From Adiantum capillus-veneris (lineage: Eukaryota > Streptophyta > Polypodiopsida > Polypodiales > Pteridaceae): 28,500 bases of DNA. Location of the stretch: NCBI GenBank assembly GCA_014529385.2, contig CM043944.1:61990748-62019247 (forward strand). Direction: 5' to 3'. The notes under the pieces were generated by a model. It was not told the origin of the DNA and ran no database searches. It saw nothing but the letters and a program-made list of their open reading frames with translations. Shown piece after piece: positions 10,085 to 19,196 of the stretch. Each line of letters opens with the position of its first letter. Position 1 is the first letter of the stretch. A program made the position numbers and the translations under genes.

Positions 10085-10572
10085 GCATGTGACCAATGGA
10101 CTAGACAAGACATAAAAGAGGAAAATATTTACTATCTGTTTGACACCATTTTGGAGTATAACAAAGTTCTTACAAATTGTTGTGCATAAATCCAAAATAT
10201 TGTAGCTGATATGAGTACCTAGATTTCTTAATGTCAAAGGATTTTGAGAACAACTCCATTTAGTGCAAAGCTCAAGCCACAATATGAGATATAGATGCGT
10301 TCGTAACTCATAAGATAACATGGAAAAAAAAAGGGAGGTATTGGATGTACATACCTAGATGATATACTACATCTGAAAAGATATATACTACTGTGTGCAT
10401 GGAGAGAGATATAAGGAGGAGAGGAGTGCCACTATCAAACTTGCACAAAAGTATAGTTAACAATTGTAAAATGTATTAATTGTGTAAATAATTGACCATG
10501 AAATAAAATAAGGTGCCATCTTGGTCAAGATAAATTAATCTATGTTAATTAAAATACTTGAAAGGAATAGCA
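10085..10572. other. No gene recognised
   Basis: AT-rich DNA with short open frames and no recognisable domain lies between the spaced-motif array and the target site of the LTR element. Confidence 0.45.
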
Positions 10573-10603
10573 GTGTGACTTAACGCCTAGTGTGACTTGA
10601 CGC
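10573..10603. repeat. 17-bp tandem repeat interrupted by the LTR element
   Basis: The unit GTGTGACTTRACGCCTA occupies 10573-10589. A second copy begins at 10590 and is cut off after ACGC at 10603, where the 5' LTR starts. Beyond the 3' LTR, ACGC is repeated (19372-19375) and followed by CTAGTGTGG, which completes the second unit and begins a third. The insertion therefore landed inside a short tandem repeat. ACGC (10600-10603 and 19372-19375) is the target-site duplication. Confidence 0.85.
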
Positions 10604-11149
10604 TGTCAGGAGTTTTTTGGAGCAAGGGATTGCGCATATGTACATACACATGCATGGTGCATCAAATAAGGAATTGCCCATTTTCCAGAGCCAGGTGGTT
10701 ACGTGGGGCCCACATGTGTACAGGTAGGACAGCATGTACATAGTGCAGCGATTTTCACTATTATCAATACCACTGTGTTTTTCTACAATAATGAGGAGTT
10801 TATAGCGCGTAAAACTTCTCGAGGAAGCTATCCGCGGGCCGACGACGTGAGGTCAGCAGGTGCGTCAGATGGCATCTAGTGGCGTCAGGAGGGCGAACGA
10901 GGTCAATATTTGCACGCGGATGAGGACGGACACAACGTGGGTGTTTTCTCGTGAGAATTATGCAAAAAGGTCATCATTAGGACCACTTTTTGGGGCCACT
11001 TCATGTGGTGGCGAGACGCATTATTGAAAAGAAATGAGTGCCAGGTGTGCGGATGATGCAAAAAAGGTGACAACTATGCACTGCGAGGTCAGTTTTTGGC
11101 CTGTTCGGGGTCCGTTTGAGCTCATCTAAAAGGCCAAGGGTGCCCAACT

Positions 11150-11155
11150 AATAAA
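11150..11155 (+). promoter_or_regulatory. Possible polyadenylation signal in the LTR
   Basis: AATAAA lies mid-LTR in the sequence CTAATAAAGCTAAG. The same site in the 3' LTR (18768-18773) is the one that could act in transcript 3'-end formation. Plant signals are loose, so this is only a candidate. Confidence 0.35.
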
Positions 11156-11546
11156 GCTAAGTGTGGGAACTGAAAAAACAGAGAGAAGACCAGAAAAAAA
11201 CGTGGAGAAGAGAGGAGGAACAGCCGCAGCTGTGTTTTTTGGGTTTTTGGAGCCTGTTTTGGCCGTCAACTGCTCATCCGAGGTCGGATTTGAGCACTTT
11301 GACATTGTAGACTGGGGTTTTGGGCCGTTCCGGACGCGATGGCGCTGTCCATTTTGCCAAATTCCTCACTCTTTTTCTGCTGTTTTTCTGTGTAAGTTTC
11401 TCCTATGAGCGAAGTTTCTGCTCTAGTTTGTGATTGTATCTGGCTTATTTTACCCATATTGTGTGAGCTATTTGCCCCATTGGTGTTGGCCCAAGCTCAA
11501 TTGTAACTAAACATCAGAAGTTCTCCTCTTTTGAGCTGAGTTTTTT

Positions 11547-11549
<3 letters not shown>

Positions 11550-11580
<31 letters not shown>
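11550..11580. repeat. (GT)n microsatellite inside the 5' LTR
   Basis: A perfect TG/GT run of 31 bases. The matching run in the 3' LTR (about 19167-19195) is 29 bases, so one dinucleotide has been gained or lost since insertion. Confidence 0.95.
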
Positions 11581-11581
<1 letters not shown>

Positions 11582-11762
11582 TGTGTGGAGTGGGCAAGTG
11601 GATAGTCTCTCTCCTCTCACTCCAGAGGTGTGTTCCCTGTCTCGGCCAGGTGTGTTGTGTAAGCTGAGTGGTGCCCCATAGCGTGTGTGTGTATCATTCC
11701 AAGAGTGTGTGTCGGGTCGTTATAGAGGCGCTGTGTGTGTTTTCATCCCGCTCACATTCTTT

Positions 11763-11776
11763 TGGCGCCCCCACGG
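11763..11776 (+). other. Candidate tRNA primer-binding site
   Basis: TGGCGCCCCCACGG lies six bases after the 5' LTR end. It starts with TGG, the complement of a tRNA CCA end, and its TGGCGCC start resembles primer sites of several plant Tat/Athila elements. The specific tRNA was not identified. Confidence 0.6.
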
Positions 11777-11824
11777 AGGATCTTCTTCGAGTACCTTCTG
11801 CGTCGAGCTTCAAGCGAGATTCGG

Positions 11825-11928
11825 GGTTACAGGTTACAGGTTATGGTTACGGTTACAGGTACAGGTACAGGTACAGGTATAGGTACAGGTACAGGTACAG
11901 GTATAGGTGATTCACACAGGTACAGGTA
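11825..11928. repeat. GGTTAC/GGTACA hexanucleotide array in the element leader
   Basis: Tandem hexamers begin as GGTTAC units and turn into GGTACA units with occasional GGTATA variants. A short interruption (GATTCACACA) precedes the last units. The array sits about 70 bases after the 5' LTR, inside the untranslated leader of the genomic RNA. Frames across it read Thr-Gly or Tyr-Arg repeats but are not supported as genes. Confidence 0.9.
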
Positions 11929-12841
11929 GCTGGAGTACAGTGATATACTAGCAGTGATGTCACTTGCAGTTGTTGTGGGAATGCATCACTTGGCACCTAT
12001 TTGAGTGCATTGTCTGCTGAATTGTACGTTACTTGTGGAAACTGCCATTGTACGCATTTGTGGAGCCATACTTGGTTGTATTTGGCAGTCCCAGCCATTT
12101 CTGAGACTTGGTCTGGAAGATAGTCATTTCTGAGACTTGACTATACACGATTTGCATTAGCCTTCGTGTGAGGGTCGATAGCGTGAGGTTTTTATTGAGC
12201 TGGGGGATTCTCAAATGTGGAGATCCTTTCCGTGATACAGGTAGCTGGAACACCCTTTTTGTGACCTCGCCATAGGCTATGTACTAGTGAGTCCTACTTG
12301 ATGCTCGGGTTCTATTGTTGACAGTTTATGCATACATAGACAGTCTATATTTTGGGTTCCTACTGCTCTACTTCTGGGGAAACTCTGTCGAAATTTTCCC
12401 AAGTTATGATGGCTGGTTTTTTGGTATTTTGAGCCATTTATGTTGTTATGCTACTGAAATTTTGGCAAAATCAGAGGATAAGACAGATGTGCTTTCTTGG
12501 GAGCTTCATGGTTGGCTTTAATGGATGATCAAAATGGCCCTCAGTTCACTCCTTTTCATTTAACTCAAAGAATTCAGATTAATGTTCATGTGTCCAGGAA
12601 GATCTTTTTCCAGCAGCGCATAGTCTTTATGTTTGGGCCAAGAAGATTGAGAGAGATCCTGGAATGTCCTTTGCCTGTTGTACTTCCAATGATCAACTAC
12701 GAAAACTCATTTGATGTGCATGTGTTTGTCCTTATCTAAAGCTGAGCTCCATTGAAGTTTCTAGGGATTGGGTAGTGAAAAGTTTTGGGTTCTTGCACGT
12801 GTGTTCGAAAGGGTTCTCAAAGCATCATAATTTGGGTAGCC
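11929..12841 (+). other. Retrotransposon leader, no supported gene
   Basis: This is the region between the hexamer array and the gag start. Its open frames are short and show no known domain. It would form the long 5' untranslated leader of the element RNA, where packaging and dimerisation signals would be expected; I cannot locate them. Confidence 0.5.
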
Positions 12842-15800
12842 ATGGCTTTCTCTTATCCGGAGTTTCATGGAAGAAGTGATGAAGATGTGGAAGAGTTTTT
12901 GGAAAAGATGGAGGTTGCCTGCATTAGCAACCAGATTCATGACCCTACACAAATGTTACGCCTTCTCCAAATTTGTTTGAAGAGTGATGCACGAGTTTGG
13001 TCCAAGGCATTTGAAGAGGAGTTGCGTGCAGCAGATCCACCTATAAGATTGAGTTGGGACAATCTAAGGCATGGATTGGAAGTGGAGTTTGTGAAGATAG
13101 AAGATCCTGACAAAGTGTGGCAAGAAGTACAAGGTTTGGTGCAGAAGGAAGGTGAGCCAGTAGATGCGTACATACGTAAGTTTTCATTGGCATGGGAGCG
13201 AATGTGCAAGGCTTTAGCACCACAGGTACCCCCGCCTGACATGATGAAGAAGGACAGGTTCTTGGCTGGTCTTTGGGAGAATATACGTTGGAGAGTGGAG
13301 CTAAAGAAGCCTAGGACATATGAAGATGCACTAGAGGTAGCAAGGAACAAAGAGTGGAAGCTGAGGAAAATGAGCCAGTTAGGGGTGGAGTCTTTGCCAA
13401 TGAGGTCTGAATTTCAGCCTATAGAGTCTTTACAAGGGCGCATGTCAGGGGTTCATCATGAACCAGTGGTTCCTGTTACTACTCAGGTTATGCCAGCAGT
13501 GGTCACTACAGCAGTGCAAGATGATGGCCTAAGGCAAGACATGAGGCAAGTGGTTGATTTGATGAAGAATCTCAGCCTAAACATGCTAGGTCAAGTGGGA
13601 AATAATCGAGGTCGAGGGCGGTTTGCAAATCAGCTAGGAGGTGAAGAAAGGCCTAGGAATGGTGTTGGACAAAGCAATGGTAGGTTTTGGAGGCAGACGC
13701 CCACATGTTATAATTGTGGAGAGTTGGGTCACATCAGCCCGCAATGTGATAAGCCACCAAGGATGGGGGGAGACATGTATCCATTGCCAAGACAGGTGCT
13801 AACTAGGTCAAATGATTATGGCATAGAAATTAAGGGAGATGAAGGAACCAGCGGATTAACCCAGGAGGAAAAGGGAAAGACAAAAGTGCTAAGTGTAGTC
13901 ACCTTGGAGAAGGCATCAAAGCTAGAGGATACATTAGTGATGCCTATTGGGAAGAGGACCACAGAGGATAAGGAAGGAAGAAGTGCCCCAGGTCCTAGTA
14001 AGAAGAAAGGAAAGAGCCATGAAGGCGAGGATGTCAAGGCCAAGAGCAAAAGGAGAGCTCGTCGAAAGTTTCATGTTTCAGATTTTCCACTAGGGGATGG
14101 GCAATTAAGCTATGACTTGAAGGAGGATCTGACGAGCAGGAAGGCAGATGTTACTTTTGGGCAGCTTATAGAGATGGTGCCTAAGCTAAAGCGACAGTGG
14201 AAGAGGATGGTTAACCCAATGGAGAAAGAGCCAGAGAGAGGTTCAGTGAAGGTGTTGGCAATGGACGAGCTACCAGACATTTGTCCAATAGTAGATGTGT
14301 GGCATAAAAGGAAAAATTTGGGACAAGGTTATGTGGATGGCGGAGCCCAAATATGCGTCATAACACACTCATGCGTTGCGAAGATGGGTCTCACAGTGGC
14401 TGGGGTGTCAGGGTTTCGGATCAGATTGGCAAACCATCAAAAAGTAAAATGCTTAGGTGTTGTAAAGAGCTTAGAAGTGGAGGCATATGATGCAAAGGCA
14501 GTGGTTGATTTTCATGTGATGCCAGCAGGGTTGGGAGAATATCCTATTATACTGGGAAGACCATGGTTACGTGCAGTGGGAGCTATTCAAGATTGGCGAC
14601 ATGGTACGATTAGCCTCTATGGAAAGACAGGTACCAAGAAGCTTTATAATATGGACACAAGGAAACGATTAGAGGAGCTTTATGAAGATGAGGATGAGTC
14701 TAGTGATGAAGACTCTTCCACGGTGACAGATGAGGACAGTGATAGCACTACCAGCAGTGATGAGGATGTTGATGTTGCATTTCTTTTGATGGACAAAGAA
14801 ATCCAGGAGATTGGTTTAGTTGCATTTGCGAATGAGGTTGAAGATGAAAGTGAAGGGCCTTATGAAGTGATTGAAGGGCTGATGCAAACCAAGGTTGAGT
14901 TGTCAAAGAAGCAGGAATTAATGACGCAAATGATTAGTGGAGACCTCTCAGCTATGGAGAAGGATATATTTTTGCATATGCTGTCTAGTTTTCCAGATTT
15001 GTTCATTACTTCATATGAAGAGATCAGAGGGTTCAAGGGTGAAGAGATGCATATAGAGCTGAAAGAAGGTGCTAAGCCAGTGCGGCAAAGGCTAAGAAGG
15101 ATGGGTCAAGAGCAAATGGAAGCCTTGCGGGTAGAGGTGGACAAGTTATTGAAGGCAGGGTTCATAGTTCCAGTGGAGACCACAGAATGGGTGAGTCCAG
15201 TTGTAGTCAGTCCAAAGAAGGATGGGAAGTGGAGAATTTGTGTGGATTTTAAACCCTTAAACGCAGCCACTAAGAAGAACCCATATCCTCTTCCATTCAT
15301 CGATCAGATCTTGGATTCAGTGGCAGGTTATGAGAGGTACAGTGTGTGTGATGGTTTTTCAGGCTATTTTCAATTGAAGATTGCTCTTAAAGACCGCACA
15401 AAGACAACTTTTATTACGCCATGGGGCTGCTATTGCTACACAGTATTGCCATTTGGGTTGTCAAATGGACCTTCCTTCTATCAAGAGAGAGCAAATTGGG
15501 TGTTGGAACCATTCATTGGTAGTTGTGTTAAAGCTTTTATGGATGACTTCTGTGTCTATAGCAGTAGGGCTGATCACCATGAGAAGCTGCAGATGGTATT
15601 GGCTCGATATGATGAATGTGGAGGACAACTAAATCCAAAGAAATGTCATCTAGCACAGCCAAGGGTGAAGTTATTGGGCCATATGGTGTCAGAAAATGGC
15701 ATTGAGGCTGATCCAGATAAGGTGAAGTCTATTATTCTTCTTCCATCACCTATGAGTACGAAGCAATTGGCAACCTTTATACACAAAGTGAAGTACATGG

Positions 15801-18193
15801 CACGGTTTATTTCATTGTCTTCGCAGCTTCTTTATCCATTACAGCAAGTGGCAAAGCATGATCCATTGCAATGGGATGACAAGTGTGAAGAAGTGTTTCA
15901 AGAGGTGAAAGAGGTGTTAGGGGGGTTGTCAGCCATGCAGGCTCCTGATTGGGAGAAAGTTTTTTATGTAAATCCATCAGTAGGGGATGATGCCATTGGA
16001 GCCATGCTATTGCAAAAGGGGAAGGGCAGCCATTATATGAGGCCAGTGTATTGTGCAAGCCGAGTGAAGTTGGTAGCGGAGAGAAAGTTATCGGAAGTAG
16101 AGCTAGTGATGGCCAGTGTAATATTTGCTTGTCGACAATTTCGTCATTACTTGCTACCACGGCCTTTTGTTTTCTTGATGAGTTATGCCTTTTTGCCACA
16201 GTTAATTAATGGTACTAACATGTCAAATGTGGTGAAGAAATGGGTAATTGAGATGCAAGAGTTTGACTTCTCTTTTCTAGTGGAAGATAGTACAAGGGCT
16301 ACCCTAGCTGATTTGTTGACCTACAAGGAGAATCCCCTTATTGGTAAGGAAGAGGTGGTGAGAAAGGTAGTTGAAGAAGTGCCACAGATCAGCAATGCAC
16401 ATGTGTTGTTCTTTGATGGTTCATACAGGAAGAGCCACGATGCAGCTTCAAGGGGTATAGCACTTTATGATCCAGAGGGGAAGCTAGTATGCAAGAGAGG
16501 GTTCAAATTGGATGCGCATAGTAACAATGAGGCTGAATATGCTACATTGGAAGCTGGATTACACATTTGTTTGAAGCATGGGGTTCGAAGGTTGAGCATA
16601 AAAGGTGATGCCTTGTTAGTGGTGAAGCAAGTGCTGGGTGTGTGGAAGAGCAAGAACACCTCATTGAAGGAAATGTGCTTCAGAATTAAAGGCCTGTTAA
16701 AAAAGTTTGAAGCATGGAGCATCAGACACATTGAACGTGCTCTAAATGGAGAGGCACATGAAGCAGCTCAAGGCATGATTGGGGAGCTATTCGTGTTGAG
16801 GACCAATTTACCTCTTTATCATGGCCGGGAAAGTTTGGCTCAAGAAGAGGAGTTTTTGCTAACAGGAATCATTCCAAAGGAGATTCAGAAGTCTAAGAAG
16901 TATGGCTTTGTGCGTAGAGCATACAGGTACAAATTGATTGGTGATGTCTTATACATGAAAGGGGCTGATCTCGTGTTGAGACGTGTACCTTGGCGGGAGG
17001 AGCTTTACAGAGTGTTGGAAGAGAATCATGAAGGCGCATGTGGTGGCCATTTTGCTCTAAAGATCACCTTGCATAAGATTTTGCAAGAGGGGTATGTATG
17101 GCTTAGTTTGCACAAGGATGTTCACCATTGGTGTAGGTCTTGCAATAGGTGTCAAGCGTTTGGGAAGAGAGTGTTGAAGCCAGAGCTACGAAAAACCATT
17201 ATGGCGTTTGATGTGTTTGAAAAGTGGGGGATTGATGCAATAGGCCCGTTACCTATCACAAGCAGGGGCAAAAGCTATATCTTGACGGCAGTGGACTATC
17301 TCTCTAGATGGGCAGAGGCTATAGCAGTAAAACAGATCACTGCAAAGGATGTGGCAAAATTTGTGTATGATGAAATATGTTGCAAGTTTGGGGTGCCATT
17401 AGAGCTACTTTCAGATAAGGGGCCAGGATTTAGAGCTAAACTGCTAGACTTCGTATGCACAAAGATGAAGATTAGGCACCAGCATACCACTCCTTATTAC
17501 CCACAGTGTAATGGATTAAATGAAAGATTCAATGGTGAGTTGGTACAGATTCTTTCGAAAGTGACAGAGCACCAAGGAAAGAATTGGGATTTGGAATTGC
17601 CTGGTGCATTATGGGCTTACCGTACTTCGGTGAAGACAGGTACAGGGTTTACTCCATTTCATTTGGTGTATGGAAAGGAAGCACTATTGCCTGTGGAGGT
17701 AGAGTTGCCTGCGGTCAAGATGTTAGAGAAGTTGCTTGGGTCGCCTAGTGATGCATTCAAAGAGAGGCTCTTACAACTACAAGAGGTTCAGTTGGATAGG
17801 ATGAGTGCATTGGAGCATTATGGGCAGATGCAGGATAAGGCTTTGGCAAAGATAAATGAAAAGGTTAAAAGTAAGGGTATCAAGAAACATGACTTGGTTT
17901 TGCGCTACAACAGTAAGCTGGACAACACCTTCCAAAAGAAGTTTCAAATTAAGTGGGAAGGCCCTTTCAAGGTAGTGGAGTGTTTTCCAAATGGCACATA
18001 TCAACTGGCTAACCTGGATGGTGTTCTACATAAGTCAAGGGTAAATGGGTTGCGTCTTAAATTGTATCATGCTAGATTGATGATGGTGGAGCAAGATGAG
18101 CTGTCTGTGGATCAAGCAGTGTTGGTGAGGGATGAGGATACCTGTGATGCATCGAGTCTCATATCTCTCTTTGCTGCTGCTGATCATGAATGA
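12842..18193 (+). CDS. gag-pol: Gag-Pol polyprotein of the Ty3/gypsy element
   Basis: A single uninterrupted frame of 1783 codons starts at the ATG in AGCCATGG, a favourable plant context. The frame is open further upstream to a TTG at 12785, but no ATG occurs there. Domains from this start are: Gag about 1-160; zinc knuckle CYNCGELGHISPQC at 289-302; a Lys/Arg-rich stretch at about 385-415; protease with DGGA at 499-502; an acidic Asp/Glu/Ser linker at 614-646; RT with KDGKWRICVDF from 793 and FMDD at 899-902; an RT-linked RNase H with catalytic residues lost (Asn1044 and Tyr1115 where Asp is expected); a second RNase H with Asp1192, Glu1232, Asp1256 and His1306; and integrase with HHCC (His1396, His1403, Cys1434, Cys1437), D1465-D1525-E1561 and GPF at 1707-1709. 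There is no chromodomain and no frameshift between gag and pol. A protease should cleave it into particle proteins and enzymes that act in cytoplasmic particles and then in the nucleus. Confidence 0.95.
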   Translation: MAFSYPEFHGRSDEDVEEFLEKMEVACISNQIHDPTQMLRLLQICLKSDARVWSKAFEEELRAADPPIRLSWDNLRHGLEVEFVKIEDPDKVWQEVQGLVQKEGEPVDAYIRKFSLAWERMCKALAPQVPPPDMMKKDRFLAGLWENIRWRVELKKPRTYEDALEVARNKEWKLRKMSQLGVESLPMRSEFQPIESLQGRMSGVHHEPVVPVTTQVMPAVVTTAVQDDGLRQDMRQVVDLMKNLSLNMLGQVGNNRGRGRFANQLGGEERPRNGVGQSNGRFWRQTPTCYNCGELGHISPQCDKPPRMGGDMYPLPRQVLTRSNDYGIEIKGDEGTSGLTQEEKGKTKVLSVVTLEKASKLEDTLVMPIGKRTTEDKEGRSAPGPSKKKGKSHEGEDVKAKSKRRARRKFHVSDFPLGDGQLSYDLKEDLTSRKADVTFGQLIEMVPKLKRQWKRMVNPMEKEPERGSVKVLAMDELPDICPIVDVWHKRKNLGQGYVDGGAQICVITHSCVAKMGLTVAGVSGFRIRLANHQKVKCLGVVKSLEVEAYDAKAVVDFHVMPAGLGEYPIILGRPWLRAVGAIQDWRHGTISLYGKTGTKKLYNMDTRKRLEELYEDEDESSDEDSSTVTDEDSDSTTSSDEDVDVAFLLMDKEIQEIGLVAFANEVEDESEGPYEVIEGLMQTKVELSKKQELMTQMISGDLSAMEKDIFLHMLSSFPDLFITSYEEIRGFKGEEMHIELKEGAKPVRQRLRRMGQEQMEALRVEVDKLLKAGFIVPVETTEWVSPVVVSPKKDGKWRICVDFKPLNAATKKNPYPLPFIDQILDSVAGYERYSVCDGFSGYFQLKIALKDRTKTTFITPWGCYCYTVLPFGLSNGPSFYQERANWVLEPFIGSCVKAFMDDFCVYSSRADHHEKLQMVLARYDECGGQLNPKKCHLAQPRVKLLGHMVSENGIEADPDKVKSIILLPSPMSTKQLATFIHKVKYMARFISLSSQLLYPLQQVAKHDPLQWDDKCEEVFQEVKEVLGGLSAMQAPDWEKVFYVNPSVGDDAIGAMLLQKGKGSHYMRPVYCASRVKLVAERKLSEVELVMASVIFACRQFRHYLLPRPFVFLMSYAFLPQLINGTNMSNVVKKWVIEMQEFDFSFLVEDSTRATLADLLTYKENPLIGKEEVVRKVVEEVPQISNAHVLFFDGSYRKSHDAASRGIALYDPEGKLVCKRGFKLDAHSNNEAEYATLEAGLHICLKHGVRRLSIKGDALLVVKQVLGVWKSKNTSLKEMCFRIKGLLKKFEAWSIRHIERALNGEAHEAAQGMIGELFVLRTNLPLYHGRESLAQEEEFLLTGIIPKEIQKSKKYGFVRRAYRYKLIGDVLYMKGADLVLRRVPWREELYRVLEENHEGACGGHFALKITLHKILQEGYVWLSLHKDVHHWCRSCNRCQAFGKRVLKPELRKTIMAFDVFEKWGIDAIGPLPITSRGKSYILTAVDYLSRWAEAIAVKQITAKDVAKFVYDEICCKFGVPLELLSDKGPGFRAKLLDFVCTKMKIRHQHTTPYYPQCNGLNERFNGELVQILSKVTEHQGKNWDLELPGALWAYRTSVKTGTGFTPFHLVYGKEALLPVEVELPAVKMLEKLLGSPSDAFKERLLQLQEVQLDRMSALEHYGQMQDKALAKINEKVKSKGIKKHDLVLRYNSKLDNTFQKKFQIKWEGPFKVVECFPNGTYQLANLDGVLHKSRVNGLRLKLYHARLMMVEQDELSVDQAVLVRDEDTCDASSLISLFAAADHE

Positions 18194-18204
18194 TCTAGCA
18201 GGCT

Positions 18205-18214
18205 AGGGGATGGG
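18205..18214 (+). other. Candidate polypurine tract
   Basis: AGGGGATGGG, interrupted by one T, ends seven bases before the 3' LTR. This is the usual position for the RNase H-resistant primer of plus-strand cDNA. It is short and imperfect, so the exact primer is uncertain. Confidence 0.5.
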
Positions 18215-18221
18215 CAAATTA

Positions 18222-19163
18222 TGTCAGGAGTTTTTTGGAGCAAGGGATTGCGCATATATACATACACATGCATGGTGCATCAAATAAGGAATTGCCCATT
18301 TTCCAGAGCCAGGTGGTTACATGGGGCCCACATGTGTACAGGTAGGACAGCATGTACATAGTGCAGCGATTTTCACTATTATCAATACCACTGTGTTTTT
18401 CTACAATAATGAGGAGTTTATAGCGCGTAAAACTTCTCGAGGAAGCTATCCGCGGGCCGACGACGTGAGGTCAGAAGGTGCGTCAGATGGCATCTAGTGG
18501 CGTCAGGAGGGCGAACGAGGTCAATATTTGCACGCGGATGAGGACGGACACAACGTGGGTGTTTTCTCGTGAGAATTATGTAGAAAGGTCATCATTAGGA
18601 CCACTTTTTGGGGCCACTTCACGTGGTGGCGAGACGCATTATTGAAAAGAAATGAGTGCCAGGTGTGCGGATGATGCAAAAAAGGTGACAACTATGCACT
18701 GCAAGGTCAGTTTTTGGCCTGTTCGGGGTCCGTTTGAGGTCATCTAAAAAGCCAAGGGTGCCCAACTAATAAAGCTAAGTGTGGGAACTGAAAAAACAGA
18801 GAGAAGACCAGAAAAAACGTGGAGAAGAGAGGAGGAACAGCCGCAACTGTGTTTTTTGGATTTTTGGAGCCTGTTTTGGCCGTAAACTGCTCATCCGAGG
18901 TCGGATTTGAGCACTTTGACATTGAAGACTGGGGTTTTGGGCCGTTCCGGACGCGATGGCGCTGTCCATTTTGCCAAATTCCTCACTCTTTTTCTGCTGT
19001 TTTTCTGTGTAAGTTTCTCCTATGAGCGAAGTTTCTGCTCTAGTTTGTGATTGTATCTGGCTTATTTTACCCATATTGTGTGAGCTATTTGCCCCATTGG
19101 TGTTCGCCCAAGCTCAATTGTAACTAAACATCAGAAGTTCTCCTCTTTTGAGCTGAGTTTTTT

Positions 19164-19196
<33 letters not shown>

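Larger units (their letters stand above)
10604..11756 (+). repeat. 5' LTR (1153 bp)
   Basis: It begins TGTCAGGAG and ends CGCTCACA. It aligns along its whole length with 18222-19371, with about 14 substitutions and two length differences (one A in an A-run, one GT unit in the GT repeat). It should carry the element promoter and the 5' end of the transcript. A TTTATAG at about 10799-10805 is a possible TATA-like site and AATAAA at 11150-11155 a possible polyadenylation signal; both are weak predictions. A (GT)n run occupies 11550-11580. Confidence 0.95.

Noticed and set aside
11668-11929. Tyr-Arg or Thr-Gly repeat protein
   Set aside because: The frames are created by the hexanucleotide array in the retrotransposon leader; nothing supports translation.
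12785-12841. Upstream extension of gag-pol by 19 codons
   Set aside because: The frame is open, but position 12785 is TTG and no ATG occurs before 12842, where the context is favourable and Gag-like sequence begins.
15807-16199. Minus-strand open frames inside gag-pol
   Set aside because: They are antisense shadows of the long coding frame and contain no recognisable domain.
17960-18193. Chromodomain at the integrase C terminus
   Set aside because: After the GPF motif the protein ends with no aromatic-cage pattern; this agrees with a non-chromovirus lineage.
18194-18221. Envelope-like or accessory ORF downstream of pol
   Set aside because: Only 28 bases separate the stop codon from the 3' LTR, leaving no room for another gene.
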